Counted from the stretch's first letter, positions 27,501-35,394 are shown. The stretch: DNA of 46,716 nt from an uncultured Prevotellaceae bacterium (GCA_902776935.1 CACYRS010000021.1:1-46716), one strand, 5' to 3'. The notes: generated by a model not told the origin, from the letters alone. Translations and numbers: made by a program.

Positions 27501-27732
27501 TATAACGCATCTTTACGATATCCACAAAGGCGAGATTATTCAGAGCCTCTGCCCTGCCATTGTCGTATCCTTCAGAGAGATCATAAGCTATCTTTGCATA
27601 GTATTCTGTTGAGTCAACATTACGATAGTGACAGGCATATGATTTGGAATTCAGCTTGTCCACAGTCTGTCTGTCGGTACTTGAACATGCTGATATAAGT
27701 ATGGTTGATATAATGAATAGCCAGAGTCGCAT
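24550..27732 (-). CDS. Lipoprotein sensor kinase with two transmembrane kinase-like modules (DUF5112/DUF5113 type)
   Basis: 1060 residues. A lipobox (ILISAC, Cys16) ends the signal sequence. Residues ~30-385 are TPR-like helices, ~393-411 a membrane span, then a coiled coil with a possible phospho-acceptor His471 (DRIIHEVDKG), and an ATPase domain with N-box NTLTDNARKF (558-567), G1 DTGQG (591-595) and G2 GFGLL (627-631). A second hydrophobic segment (673-692) begins another module: ~700-820 helical sensor, span ~826-847, an H-box-like LKHETMYYPSRI (His898) and a degenerate ATPase region (~945-1055) without a clear N-box or glycine boxes. It partners the response regulator just downstream. 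The ligand is unknown. The double module may be an old fusion. Confidence 0.78.
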   Translation of the reverse strand: MRLWLFIISTILISACSSTDRQTVDKLNSKSYACHYRNVDSTEYYAKIAYDLSEGYDNGRAEALNNLAFVDIVKMRYIDAEGHLNEIAEITDNQVQLLISHVLQMRLCQRRSNNRMFHEYREQADRTLRRIYEERNTLSDRDASNLLYAETEYAIVNSTYYYYVGLERQSIDALHAIDENEVQRDTAQYLNYLYNVGAGGIITEGTQQEINQREFDHLMRCFLLARKGGYPYFAANALEALSEHLMDEDYRRQLIDDNMPAIKFLNPDGLEEEMIPGWLAESALGIFIEYGDVYQIAGAYRTLASCFRQIGDYESTLYNLEQALSDSIINQAPDLVASIREQLSVAYSAMDNKEQSDINRNIYIDLMTETRQDRQLEARASQLESSAKQLNLMLIAVGVAIILLLFSLWLFNHLNKKQRQRNQLDDLLEQRQDELAMGRLRVETSERRNLEQRARISLVNSITPFIDRIIHEVDKGGDMEYVGELINQINDYNDILTQWIQLRQGELNVKVESFALQSLFDIVAKGRKSFEMKGITLDVKDTTAQVKADRVLTLFMLNTLTDNARKFTAAEGRVELSASETPDYVEISVSDTGQGMTEEQLAHLFDAKPIIDEDSNSIRRNVQTSHGFGLLNCKGIIEKYRKLSNIFSVCKISAESTIGKGSRLYFRLPKGVLRTLLVFAFIHYPLSFVFASDALGKASVYADSAYFSNINGTYEKTLLFADSCRYYLNQHYLEIKPKGKKLLQQLGNPSLIAPEISWLHDSLDVNYQVILDMRNESAVAALALHEWQVYSYNNKIYTQLYKELSADDSLPDYCRQMQQSQTNKRIAVILLILLLLAILPAYFLLYYRHRLYYRFLLEKEKRSNLEITDDELRRAELENNNLHVANAVLDNCLSTLKHETMYYPSRIAQLIEQGDYDSLSEVVGYYRELYGILSQQAMYQVEGVRIHVHPLENGILGNENLIRYLFEILRKEGGGKDTIQIKEKYAEVAVTMPKLHLSDEEAQQLFTPASAKNIPYLLCRQIVRDHGEATNRRMCGISAENVGGQTVVHIILPAVVTNRK

Positions 27733-27742
27733 GTAAACAAAG

Positions 27743-27772
27743 TTCCCCTTCCAGTTTAAGCCAGAAGGGGAA
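27743..27772 (-). terminator. Hairpin between eda and the sensor kinase gene
   Basis: Perfect 9-bp arms TTCCCCTTC (27743-27751) and GAAGGGGAA (27764-27772). In the minus direction the stem is followed by CTTTGTTT, a poor U-tract, and the kinase start is about 10 nt further. It may be a partial terminator or attenuator; no -7 box was found for the kinase gene itself. Confidence 0.5.
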
Positions 27773-27785
27773 ATGTTAAAGTCAG

Positions 27786-28454
27786 TTATGCACGTGCCTT
27801 AGCGATATAGCCTAAGGCCTCTTTGCACTTGTCTGTGATATACTGCCAGTCGCCAGCCTTCACCTTGTCTGAAGGGAAGAGCTTAGAACCCATACCTACG
27901 CAGAATACGCCAGCCTTGAACCACTTGGTGAGGTTCTCCTCCTCAGGAGCTACACCACCAGTAACCATGATCTTAGACCAAGGCATAGGAGCCATCAGAC
28001 CCTTGATGAGGTTTGGACCTACTACGTCTCCAGGGAACACCTTTGTGAAGTCGCAACCTACCTCCTGTGCCTTACCGATCTCAGAAGGTGTGAGACAGCC
28101 TGGGCAATAGGTCACGCAACGACGGTTACATACGATTGCAATGTCGGGGTTGAACAGAGGACCAACAACGAAGTTGGCACCCAGCTGGATGTACAGCGAT
28201 GCGGTAGGAGCATCAACAACGCTACCGATACCGAGAGCCAGCTCTGGGCACTCCTTAAGAACCCACTTTGACAGCTCACCGAATACCTCATGAGCGAAGT
28301 CGCCGCGATTGGTGAACTCGAAAGCGCGAACACCACCCTCGTAGCAAGCCTTAATGACGTTCTTGCAAACTTCTACGTCCTTATTGTAGAAAACAGGAAC
28401 CATAGGTGCTTCGGCAATCTTTGCCATCACCTGAAACTTATCAAATTTTGCCAT
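27786..28454 (-). CDS. eda: KDPG aldolase (2-dehydro-3-deoxy-6-phosphogluconate aldolase)
   Basis: 222 residues, class I aldolase barrel. [53 protein letters not shown] (with the Schiff-base Lys) and IMVTGGVAP follow the KDPG/KHG aldolase pattern. It splits KDPG into pyruvate and glyceraldehyde-3-phosphate, the last step of hexuronate breakdown. It is last of kdgK-DUF4177-eda, 2 nt after the small gene. Confidence 0.92.
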   Translation of the reverse strand: MAKFDKFQVMAKIAEAPMVPVFYNKDVEVCKNVIKACYEGGVRAFEFTNRGDFAHEVFGELSKWVLKECPELALGIGSVVDAPTASLYIQLGANFVVGPLFNPDIAIVCNRRCVTYCPGCLTPSEIGKAQEVGCDFTKVFPGDVVGPNLIKGLMAPMPWSKIMVTGGVAPEEENLTKWFKAGVFCVGMGSKLFPSDKVKAGDWQYITDKCKEALGYIAKARA

Positions 28455-28456
28455 AA

Positions 28457-28594
28457 TTATTCTTTATATTCACGTTTGAAAAAATAAGTACCACACTCGA
28501 CAGCTACCAGTTCCCAGCCTTCAAAGCCAAGTTCATTCAGTTTCTTTTCAACACCGACGAGACGCGTTACTACCTTATATTCAAACTGTTTCAT
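28457..28594 (-). CDS. Small DUF4177-like protein
   Basis: 45 residues: it starts [11 protein letters not shown], continues [19 protein letters not shown] and ends YFFKREYKE. The pattern of an F-E-Y-K-V start, GWELV centre and aromatic FFKR end is that of the DUF4177 family of tiny proteins. It begins 22 nt after kdgK and ends 2 nt before eda, so it is embedded in the hexuronate operon and surely co-transcribed. Function is unknown. Its conserved fold signature and tight spacing argue against a chance ORF. Confidence 0.8.
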   Translation of the reverse strand: MKQFEYKVVTRLVGVEKKLNELGFEGWELVAVECGTYFFKREYKE

Positions 28595-28616
28595 ATATTC
28601 TGATATTTAATAAAAA

Positions 28617-29639
28617 TTATCTCTGTACGCGACCGTTGGCATTACCACCAGCAAGGCTCTCAACCTCATCAACAGATACCAGGTTGAAGTCACCATTGAT
28701 AGTGTGCTTAAGAGCAGAAGCAGCAACAGCAAACTCCAGAGCCTCGCCCTGTGTTGGCTTTGTCAGCAGACCATGAATCAGACCACCAGAGAAAGAGTCA
28801 CCACCACCTACGCGGTCGATGATAGGATTGATCTCATAACGCTTTGACTGATAGAACTCCTTACCATCATAGATAAGAGCCTTCCATCCGTTGAATGTAG
28901 CGCTGAAGCTCTCACGGAGAGTAGAAACGACATACTTGAATCCGAACTGCTCACGCATCTGCTTGAAGATTCCCTCGTAACCGGCAGCGTCTGTCTGACC
29001 ACCCTCTACGTCAGCATCAGGCTTGAAACCGAGACAGAGCTCTGCATCCTCCTCATTACCGATACATACGTCAACATACTGCATCAGTGGACGCATGACA
29101 GAGATAGCCTTCTCAGAGGTCCACAGCTTCTTACGGAAGTTGAGGTCTACAGATACGGTAACACCATGACGCTTTGCAGCCTCACAAGCGAGCTTTGTCA
29201 GTTCTGCTGCCTTGTCAGAGATAGCTGGAGTGATACCTGACCAGTGGAACCATGCAGCACCCTCCATGATCTTGTCGAAGTCGAAGTCCTTTGGATCTGC
29301 CTCTGCGATAGCTGAGTGAGCGCGGTCGTAGATCACCTTTGAAGGACGCATAGAAGCACCTGTCTCTGCATAATACAGACCTACACGGTCACCACCACGG
29401 GCGATGAACTCTGTGTTGACACCATAACGACGCATTGCATTAACAGCAATCTGACCGATCTCATGCTTTGGAAGCTTTGACACGAAGTAAGCCTCGTGGC
29501 CATAGTTAGCTACAGAGATAGCTACGTTAGCCTCACCACCGCCAGGGATGATGCGGAATGATTCACTCTGAATGAAACGATCGTTTCCTTGTGGAGAAAG
29601 GCGGAGCATGATCTCGCCCAATGTAACGATTTTAGCCAT
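28617..29639 (-). CDS. kdgK: 2-dehydro-3-deoxygluconokinase (KDG kinase)
   Basis: 340 residues, PfkB/ribokinase family. KIVTLGEIMLRLSP at the start, IIPGGGEANVAISVANYG sugar-binding motif, WSGITPAIS, and the C-terminal ATP/anion-hole signature IDRVGGGDSFSGGLIHGLL with the catalytic Asp (GGGD where GAGD is usual). It phosphorylates KDG to KDPG for Eda. First gene of the minus-strand hexuronate operon, with a promoter at 29691-29722. Confidence 0.9.
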   Translation of the reverse strand: MAKIVTLGEIMLRLSPQGNDRFIQSESFRIIPGGGEANVAISVANYGHEAYFVSKLPKHEIGQIAVNAMRRYGVNTEFIARGGDRVGLYYAETGASMRPSKVIYDRAHSAIAEADPKDFDFDKIMEGAAWFHWSGITPAISDKAAELTKLACEAAKRHGVTVSVDLNFRKKLWTSEKAISVMRPLMQYVDVCIGNEEDAELCLGFKPDADVEGGQTDAAGYEGIFKQMREQFGFKYVVSTLRESFSATFNGWKALIYDGKEFYQSKRYEINPIIDRVGGGDSFSGGLIHGLLTKPTQGEALEFAVAASALKHTINGDFNLVSVDEVESLAGGNANGRVQR

Positions 29640-29690
29640 TTTAATTTCTTTGTTTTAGTGATTTATTACTACTTAATTTTATTTTCTCCG

Positions 29691-29722
29691 CAAAGGTAGG
29701 AATAATTTTTGATACCACCAAA
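29691..29722 (-). promoter_or_regulatory. Promoter of kdgK-DUF4177-eda
   Basis: On the minus strand TTTG (29722-29719), 20 bp, TACCTTTG (29698-29691). Confidence 0.75.
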
Positions 29723-29748
29723 TTTAATCATATTAAAAAGCACAAAAT

Positions 29749-29769
29749 TTACGGAAACGATTTCGGTAA
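29749..29769. promoter_or_regulatory. Probable LacI-family operator
   Basis: A 21-bp palindrome with 8 of 10 paired positions: left half TTACGGAAAC, centre G, right half ATTTCGGTAA. The AAACGATTT core resembles typical LacI/GalR operators. It lies between the divergent promoters, 26 bp beyond the kdgK -33 box and 20 bp before the -33 box of the LacI gene itself, so both arms could be regulated by one bound repressor. Confidence 0.55.
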
Positions 29770-29789
29770 AAAGAAAAGTAACGTAATTA

Positions 29790-29821
29790 TTTGGCTGTTC
29801 AAGAAAAAACATGTAACTTTG
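29790..29821 (+). promoter_or_regulatory. Promoter of the lacI-type regulator-uxaA-antiporter operon
   Basis: TTTG (29790-29793), 20 bp, TAACTTTG (29814-29821). Confidence 0.75.
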
Positions 29822-29834
29822 CACAAAATATTGA

Positions 29835-30917
29835 ATGCAAACAACCAAAATGGGAAAAGACAACATCAGAATCAAGGATATCGCCGAGCGTGCCGGCGTG
29901 TCTGTAGGAACGGTAGACCGTGTGCTTCACAATCGTCCCAATGTATCAAAGGCGGCTCTCGAGAAAGTCAACAAGGCTTTGGAGGAGATGGACTATAAAC
30001 CCAATGTTTACGCCTCTGCCCTCGCTTATAATAAGAGTTACACTTTTTATATTGTACTCCCCAAGCACGAGCAGGAAGCTTACTGGGATGAGGTAGAGGA
30101 AGGTGCTCAGGCATGTACCGACTTCCGTAGGGATTTCGGCATCAAACTGAAGTATATCCATTACGAGCGCTTCAACAATGCCGCCTTCACACGTATGGTC
30201 CGCGAGTTCCTCACAGAGAAGTTTGATGGTGTTATCATCGTGCCGACAACACTCGAGCAGACAGCGAAGTTTACAGAGAAGCTTACAGACAGAGGCATTC
30301 CCTATGTGCTGCTCGACTCTTACATGCCCGACCTCAAGCCCCTCTCTTTCTTTGGTCAGGACTCTTTCGCCAGCGGATACTTCGCAGCAAAGATGCTGAT
30401 GCTCATAGCGGCCAAGGAGAAAGAGATAGCAATCTTTAAACAGACCCGCGATGGTAAGGTAGGTTCAAAGCAGCAAGCTAACCGTGAGACAGGGTTCCGT
30501 CATTATATGGTTGACCACTTCCCTGACATCAAGATCGTCGAATTAGACCTTCCTCTCGACGAAGAGAAGAAAGACTACGACGGAATCCTTGAGAAGTTCT
30601 TTGCCGCAAACCCAAGTATCCACCACTGTATCACCTTCAACTCCAAGGCGCATATCGTAGGTGAGTTCCTTCAGAAGAGCAATCGTCGTAACATCCAGAT
30701 CATGGGCTACGACATGGTGCCTAAGAATGAGGAGTGTATACGTCAGGGCAGCATCTCCTTCCTCATTGCCCAGCATGCTTATCAGCAGGGCTATGCGAGT
30801 GTTAATGCCCTCTTTGAGGCTGTAGTGCTTAAGCGCGCCGTAAATCCCGTAAACTACATGCCCATCGAGATCCTCACGAAGGAAAACGTAGATTTCTATC
30901 GCAGAACAGCAATATAA
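29835..30917 (+). CDS. LacI-family transcriptional regulator
   Basis: 360 residues from ATG 29835; ATG 29850 (MGKDNIRIKD) is an equally plausible start because transcription should begin near 29827. The HTH is IRIKDIAERAGVSVGTVDRVLHNR (residues ~11-34) with hinge helix NKALEEMDYKPN. The rest is a periplasmic-binding-like effector domain (VIIVPTTLEQ, GQDSFASGYFAAKML, MGYDMVPKNEECIRQGSISF). It probably represses the divergent kdgK operon and its own operon through the palindrome at 29749-29769. The effector is likely a hexuronate intermediate such as KDG, by context only. Confidence 0.88.
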   Translation: MQTTKMGKDNIRIKDIAERAGVSVGTVDRVLHNRPNVSKAALEKVNKALEEMDYKPNVYASALAYNKSYTFYIVLPKHEQEAYWDEVEEGAQACTDFRRDFGIKLKYIHYERFNNAAFTRMVREFLTEKFDGVIIVPTTLEQTAKFTEKLTDRGIPYVLLDSYMPDLKPLSFFGQDSFASGYFAAKMLMLIAAKEKEIAIFKQTRDGKVGSKQQANRETGFRHYMVDHFPDIKIVELDLPLDEEKKDYDGILEKFFAANPSIHHCITFNSKAHIVGEFLQKSNRRNIQIMGYDMVPKNEECIRQGSISFLIAQHAYQQGYASVNALFEAVVLKRAVNPVNYMPIEILTKENVDFYRRTAI

Positions 30918-30934
30918 ACTAAAACAAATACATT

Positions 30935-32431
30935 ATGGAACAAGCTACTTATTTGAAGATTAATCCGGCCGACAGCGTCGTAGTATGTCTGCAGCCGAAG
31001 AAAAAGGGAGAGATTATTGAAGTCGATGGCTTTAGCATCGCCCTGAACCAGGACACGCCTGCAGGACACAAGGTGCTCATCAAAGACGTGAAGGAAGGTG
31101 AGGATATCATCAAATACGGATACCCCATCGGTCATGCACGTCAGGACCTGAAGGCAGGCGACTGGGTTAACGAGAACAACCTCAAGACCAACCTTTCAGG
31201 CACTCTCGAATACACTTATCAGCCTGTTGGCAAGGAACTGAGCATTGCAAAGGAGAACCGTACCTTCAAGGCCTACAAACGTAAGAACGGTGATGTAGGT
31301 GTACGTAATGAGATATGGATTGTACCTACCGTAGGCTGTGTCAACGGCATTGCAGAAAAGCTCGCAGAGAATCTCCGCAAGGAGACAGGGCTTAAGGGTA
31401 TTGACAGCGTCTATGCCTGGCATCATAACTACGGATGCTCTCAGCTCTCAGAAGACCATGAGAACACCCGTAAGGTGCTCCGCGATATCTGTCTGCACCC
31501 AAATGCAGGAGCAGTACTCGTGTTGAGTCTCGGCTGTGAGAACAACCAGCCCGAAGACTTCATGGCCATGCTTGGCGACTACGACAAAGACCGTATCAGG
31601 CTTCTCGTAACCCAGCGTGTCGAGGGCGACGAGGTAGAGGCTGGCATGCAGATCCTTAGAGAGCTCTATGATATCGCCAAGAATGACAAGCGTGAGGAAG
31701 TACCAGTAAGTCAGCTGCGTGTAGGGCTGAAGTGCGGTGGTTCCGACGGTTTCTCCGGCATCACAGCTAATCCTCTCGTGGGAGAGTTCAGCGACTGGCT
31801 CGTGGCTCAGGGTGGTACAAGTGTTCTGACCGAGGTACCAGAGATGTTTGGTGCCGAGACGATTCTTATGAACCGTTGCCGTACAGAGGAGCTCTTCAAT
31901 CAGACGGTATCAATGATCAACAACTTCAAGAACTACTTCCTCTCCCACGGAGAGCCTGTAGGCGAGAACCCATCTCCAGGCAACAAGGCCGGAGGTATCT
32001 CTACTCTTGAGGATAAGGCTCTGGGATGTACCCAGAAGTGTGGTAAGGCTCCAGTAAGTGGTGTTATGGAATATGGTGACCGTTTGGAGAACAAGGGTCT
32101 GAACCTACTCTCTGCCCCTGGCAACGACCTCGTTGCATCCACCGCCCTCGCCTCTTGCGGATGTCATATTGTGCTCTTCACCACTGGTCGCGGTACACCT
32201 TTCGGCACCTTCGTTCCCACGATGAAGATTGCCACCAACCCAACACTTGCAAAGAACAAGCCCAACTGGGTGGACTTCTCTGCAGGACAGCTCGTTGAGG
32301 GTCGTACCATGAAGGAGCTCGTACCAGAGTTCATCGACAAGGTCCTTGCTGTTGCCAGTGGCGAGAAAGCCCGCAACGAGGAGAATGACTATCGTGAGAT
32401 TTCAATCTTCAAAAACGGAGTTACCCTGTAA
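30935..32431 (+). CDS. uxaA: Altronate dehydratase
   Basis: 498 residues, UxaA family. N-terminal SAF-like domain (~1-95) and the large dehydratase part with VGVRNEIWIVPTVGCVNGIA, AWHHNYGCSQL, LSLGCENNQPE, LKCGGSDGFSGITANPLVG and GCTQKCGKAPVSGVM; the cysteines fit an iron-dependent enzyme. It dehydrates D-altronate to KDG, the substrate of KdgK encoded opposite. It follows the LacI gene by 17 nt and abuts the antiporter gene. uxaC and uxaB are not in the window. Confidence 0.92.
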   Translation: MEQATYLKINPADSVVVCLQPKKKGEIIEVDGFSIALNQDTPAGHKVLIKDVKEGEDIIKYGYPIGHARQDLKAGDWVNENNLKTNLSGTLEYTYQPVGKELSIAKENRTFKAYKRKNGDVGVRNEIWIVPTVGCVNGIAEKLAENLRKETGLKGIDSVYAWHHNYGCSQLSEDHENTRKVLRDICLHPNAGAVLVLSLGCENNQPEDFMAMLGDYDKDRIRLLVTQRVEGDEVEAGMQILRELYDIAKNDKREEVPVSQLRVGLKCGGSDGFSGITANPLVGEFSDWLVAQGGTSVLTEVPEMFGAETILMNRCRTEELFNQTVSMINNFKNYFLSHGEPVGENPSPGNKAGGISTLEDKALGCTQKCGKAPVSGVMEYGDRLENKGLNLLSAPGNDLVASTALASCGCHIVLFTTGRGTPFGTFVPTMKIATNPTLAKNKPNWVDFSAGQLVEGRTMKELVPEFIDKVLAVASGEKARNEENDYREISIFKNGVTL

Positions 32432-33706
32432 ATGAAGAAAGGCCTTATAGCATTATCACCCCTTGGGGTGTTCATCGTATTGTATTTAGTCACCAGCATC
32501 ATTGCTGGTGACTTCTACAAGGTGCCTATCACTGTGGCCTTCATGGTGTCGAGCATCTATGCGGTGATAATCCACGGGGGCCGTCCGCTGCGCGAGAGGA
32601 TAGACATCTTCAGTCGTGGAGCAGCCACGGGACAGATGATGCTGATGGTCTGGATCTTCGTCCTCGCCGGGGCCTTTGCCAACTCCGCAAAGATGATGGG
32701 CAGCATCGATGCAACAGTAAACCTCACCCTCTCTCTCCTACCCCCGCAGATGTTGCTCGCAGGGCTCTTCGTGGCCGCCTGTTTCATCTCCATATCCGTA
32801 GGCACGAGTGTAGGTACCATCGTAGCCCTAACACCTATCGCCGCTGGAGTGGCACAACAGACGGGGACCGACGTAGCCCTGATGACGGCAGTAGTCGTGG
32901 GCGGCTCTTTCTTTGGCGACAACCTCTCGTTTATCTCCGACACCACCATCGTGGCCACATCCACACAGGGGTGCCGACTCTCGGATAAGTTCCGCGTCAA
33001 CTCGTTCATCGTCGTTCCCGCTGCGATAGTGATACTCATCGTCTATTTCTTCATGGGCTCAGATATCAGCGCCCCACAGGAGATAGCCGACGTGCAGTGG
33101 GTGAAGGTCATACCCTACCTCGCTGTACTTATTACAGCAGTATTCGGAATGAACGTCATGGCGGTACTCACTCTCGGAATTGCCCTCACAGGCATCATCG
33201 GACTTATGACAGGCTCCTTCGACATCTTCGGGTGGATGCAGTCTATGGGCGACGGCATCATCGGTATGGGTGAGCTCATAATAATCACCATGATGGCAGG
33301 AGGCATGCTCGAGCTGATAAAACAACAGGGCGGCATCGACTTCATCATCCGTCGCATGACCCGACATGTTCATGGCAAACGTGGTGCCGAACTAAGCATC
33401 GGAGCCCTTGTTGCAATGGTGGATGTGTGTACGGCAAACAATACCGTTGCCATCATCACCGTTGGAGGCATCGCCAAACAGATAGGCGACAAGTATGGAG
33501 TCGACAATAAGAAAGCCGCCTCTATCCTCGATACCTTCTCCTGTGCCGTACAGGGACTCATCCCCTATGGTGCCCAGTTGCTTATGGCTTCAGGACTTGC
33601 AGCGCTCAATCCAGCAAACATCATACCTTATTTATATTATCCCATGGCGATAGGCATAGCAGCACTTCTCTCCATCTTCTTACGTTATCCCCGCAGGTAT
33701 TCATAA
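32432..33706 (+). CDS. NhaC-type Na+/H+ antiporter family protein
   Basis: 424 residues with about ten to twelve hydrophobic segments. GGSFFGDNLSFISDTTIVAT is the NhaC family signature (GxxFGDxxSxISDTT), and a second half-repeat contains ALVAMVDVCTANNTVAIITV. There is no gap to uxaA, so it is the third gene of the hexuronate-linked operon. It may therefore import a sugar acid with sodium or protons, or handle acid stress from uronate use. The family is secure, the substrate is not. Confidence 0.8.
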   Translation: MKKGLIALSPLGVFIVLYLVTSIIAGDFYKVPITVAFMVSSIYAVIIHGGRPLRERIDIFSRGAATGQMMLMVWIFVLAGAFANSAKMMGSIDATVNLTLSLLPPQMLLAGLFVAACFISISVGTSVGTIVALTPIAAGVAQQTGTDVALMTAVVVGGSFFGDNLSFISDTTIVATSTQGCRLSDKFRVNSFIVVPAAIVILIVYFFMGSDISAPQEIADVQWVKVIPYLAVLITAVFGMNVMAVLTLGIALTGIIGLMTGSFDIFGWMQSMGDGIIGMGELIIITMMAGGMLELIKQQGGIDFIIRRMTRHVHGKRGAELSIGALVAMVDVCTANNTVAIITVGGIAKQIGDKYGVDNKKAASILDTFSCAVQGLIPYGAQLLMASGLAALNPANIIPYLYYPMAIGIAALLSIFLRYPRRYS

Positions 33707-33725
33707 AGTTTAAAGCTCAAAGTTC
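33706..33725 (+). repeat. Heptad AAAGTTT-type repeat before the 33726 gene
   Basis: Units TAAAGTT, TAAAGCT, CAAAGTT run from the antiporter stop to the next ATG, like those before thrC at 21690-21711. Confidence 0.55.
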
Positions 33726-34562
33726 ATGAACATCATACAGCGTAATTTCTTCCGTCTTCTCCGTTCTGGAGCCTTTGAGAGTAAGGAACAGCTCGAGCCG
33801 ATGTCTGTATTCAAATGGCAGAAGCTATACCAGTTGGCAGTGATGCACGATGTGGCGGGATATGCCTACGACGGCCTGATGCGCTGCCGCGAACAGTTTT
33901 TCCTTCATCTTTCCGATGCCCAGTGGGCCCAATGGGAGAAGACCATCGACGGTATCCGTAAGAACCCGCGTAATGATGATGCCGAGGAAGATGAGTTCCT
34001 TCGTGCCGACCATCTCACCAACCCCATCCTCAACCGTAAGCTCCAGTCCATGCTCGATGATGAGGAATCCGACATCAAGAGTCGTCAGATGCTGCTGATG
34101 ATTATACGTATCTCACGACATATCCTCAACGAGGGAGTGCCCGTGCGTCAGCTTATCGAACTCGGCACCTTCCTCCGTACCGACGGCAGCGGCTGTGATG
34201 CCACCCTTCTCGAGAAGTGGTTAAAGAGTCTGAAGCTCCAGCCTGTGGCACGTCTTGAAGCCTCGCTGCTGATACTACTGCTGGGGGTTTCGCGTGAAGA
34301 GATATCCTTCGCTGCTGAGAAAGACGACAAGCGAACCGAGCTCATCGCCCAGGAACTGATGGAGTTTGCCAACACCCGAGTAAAAGACTTCTACTTCTAT
34401 CTATCCAAGGAAGAAGGCGACGTCATTGTGCATACGACAAACGGAAGTGCCATGCTCGGGCATATACGCCGTAGTGCACGATACTTCCGTTATTATCCTT
34501 CAGAGACGCTCACAAACTTCTTCGCCTCATTCGCCCACTCCCTATCCCATATAGAGGAATAA
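33726..34562 (+). CDS. Conserved hypothetical protein, nucleotidyltransferase-scaffold-like
   Basis: 278 residues, mostly alpha-helical. The opening IIQRNFFRLLRSGAFESKEQ and PMSVFKWQKLYQLAVMHDVA resembles the helical start of a Bacteroidetes family related to NTP_transf_5 nucleotidyltransferases, but no GS-DxD catalytic motif is present, so enzyme activity is doubtful. The central part (DEEDEFLRADHL-like acidic stretch, LLMIIRISRHIL) and LEASLLILLLGVSREEISFA are further helices. No signal peptide or membrane span. It follows the antiporter by 19 nt and may share its transcript. It ends 7 bp from a convergent gene. Function unknown. Confidence 0.55.
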   Translation: MNIIQRNFFRLLRSGAFESKEQLEPMSVFKWQKLYQLAVMHDVAGYAYDGLMRCREQFFLHLSDAQWAQWEKTIDGIRKNPRNDDAEEDEFLRADHLTNPILNRKLQSMLDDEESDIKSRQMLLMIIRISRHILNEGVPVRQLIELGTFLRTDGSGCDATLLEKWLKSLKLQPVARLEASLLILLLGVSREEISFAAEKDDKRTELIAQELMEFANTRVKDFYFYLSKEEGDVIVHTTNGSAMLGHIRRSARYFRYYPSETLTNFFASFAHSLSHIEE

Positions 34563-34569
34563 AATATTT

Positions 34570-35394
34570 TTATTGAGCTGGCGCTACTGACTCAGCAGCT
34601 GCGGCAGCCTCTTGAGCCTTCTGTATTGAGTCCTGTACAGCCTGGCGACGCTTTATCTCTGCCTCTTCGCGCAGTCTGTCGTAGGCATTGGCGGCCTCGT
34701 CGTAATACTGTCCCTGCTGATGCGAGTCCATATACTTCTGATATGAATCCATCGAGTCCTCCAGTTTTGCAGCGTCGAAATCGAGAGAGTCGATTATCAG
34801 CTTAGCCTCAAGGATATGAATATTGTCGGGGTTGCGGTCGATGAAGAGCTGGAGGGCAGCCTTCGACTTACTCTTTACAGCATTGTCCCAGTCGCGGTCC
34901 ACCTTCTTCAGAATCTCCAGATGAGCCTTCACAGAGTCACGGTGAGCCACAGAGGCGTCGACATACATGTCGAGGAAATTCTGCAGCACAGCGGGTTCGC
35001 TGCTCATCATCGCATTCTCATAGGCACGCAGCTCGTTCTCCTGCTGTGACTTCTGGAAGAAGTAAATACCCAAGAACACGATTATCAGCGCCAGCACAAA
35101 GGCCACGATAACCGTCGACCATAGTATCGTATGACTTTTCTTCTTTGGTTCCCCGTGTCCGACAGGACCTTGTGTCTGTGGTACCTCTGGAGTCAAAGCA
35201 TAATCGTCAGTTGTGTCAGGCGCTGCAGCATTTATGCTGCAATGACAATTAGGGCACTCACGCTCGTCCTTGAAGATTATCTCTCCACAATCAGGACAAC
35301 GTACTAACTTCCCTGCTATTTCGATGCCGCAGGAAGGGCATATCTTTGCGCGATCGCTAACCTGATGACCGCATTCCGGACACTTTATAATCAT
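34570..35394 (-). CDS. Double zinc-ribbon membrane protein
   Basis: 274 residues from ATG 35394 (MIIKCPECGHQ); upstream in-frame ATGs lie inside the preceding gene. Two zinc ribbons (Cys5/8/19/22 and Cys33/36/47/50), a short linker, one membrane span at ~89-113 (WSTVIVAFVLALIIVFLGIY), and a long charged helical region with repeated units (LQNFLDMYVDAS, LQLFIDRNPDN, YQKYMDSHQQG) like TPR/tandem helical hairpins, ending in an Ala/Glu-rich tail. Probably inner membrane with cytoplasmic ribbons. It lies 32 A/T-rich bases downstream of the GH25 gene, with no promoter seen, so probably co-transcribed. Role unknown. Confidence 0.7.
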   Translation of the reverse strand: MIIKCPECGHQVSDRAKICPSCGIEIAGKLVRCPDCGEIIFKDERECPNCHCSINAAAPDTTDDYALTPEVPQTQGPVGHGEPKKKSHTILWSTVIVAFVLALIIVFLGIYFFQKSQQENELRAYENAMMSSEPAVLQNFLDMYVDASVAHRDSVKAHLEILKKVDRDWDNAVKSKSKAALQLFIDRNPDNIHILEAKLIIDSLDFDAAKLEDSMDSYQKYMDSHQQGQYYDEAANAYDRLREEAEIKRRQAVQDSIQKAQEAAAAAESVAPAQ

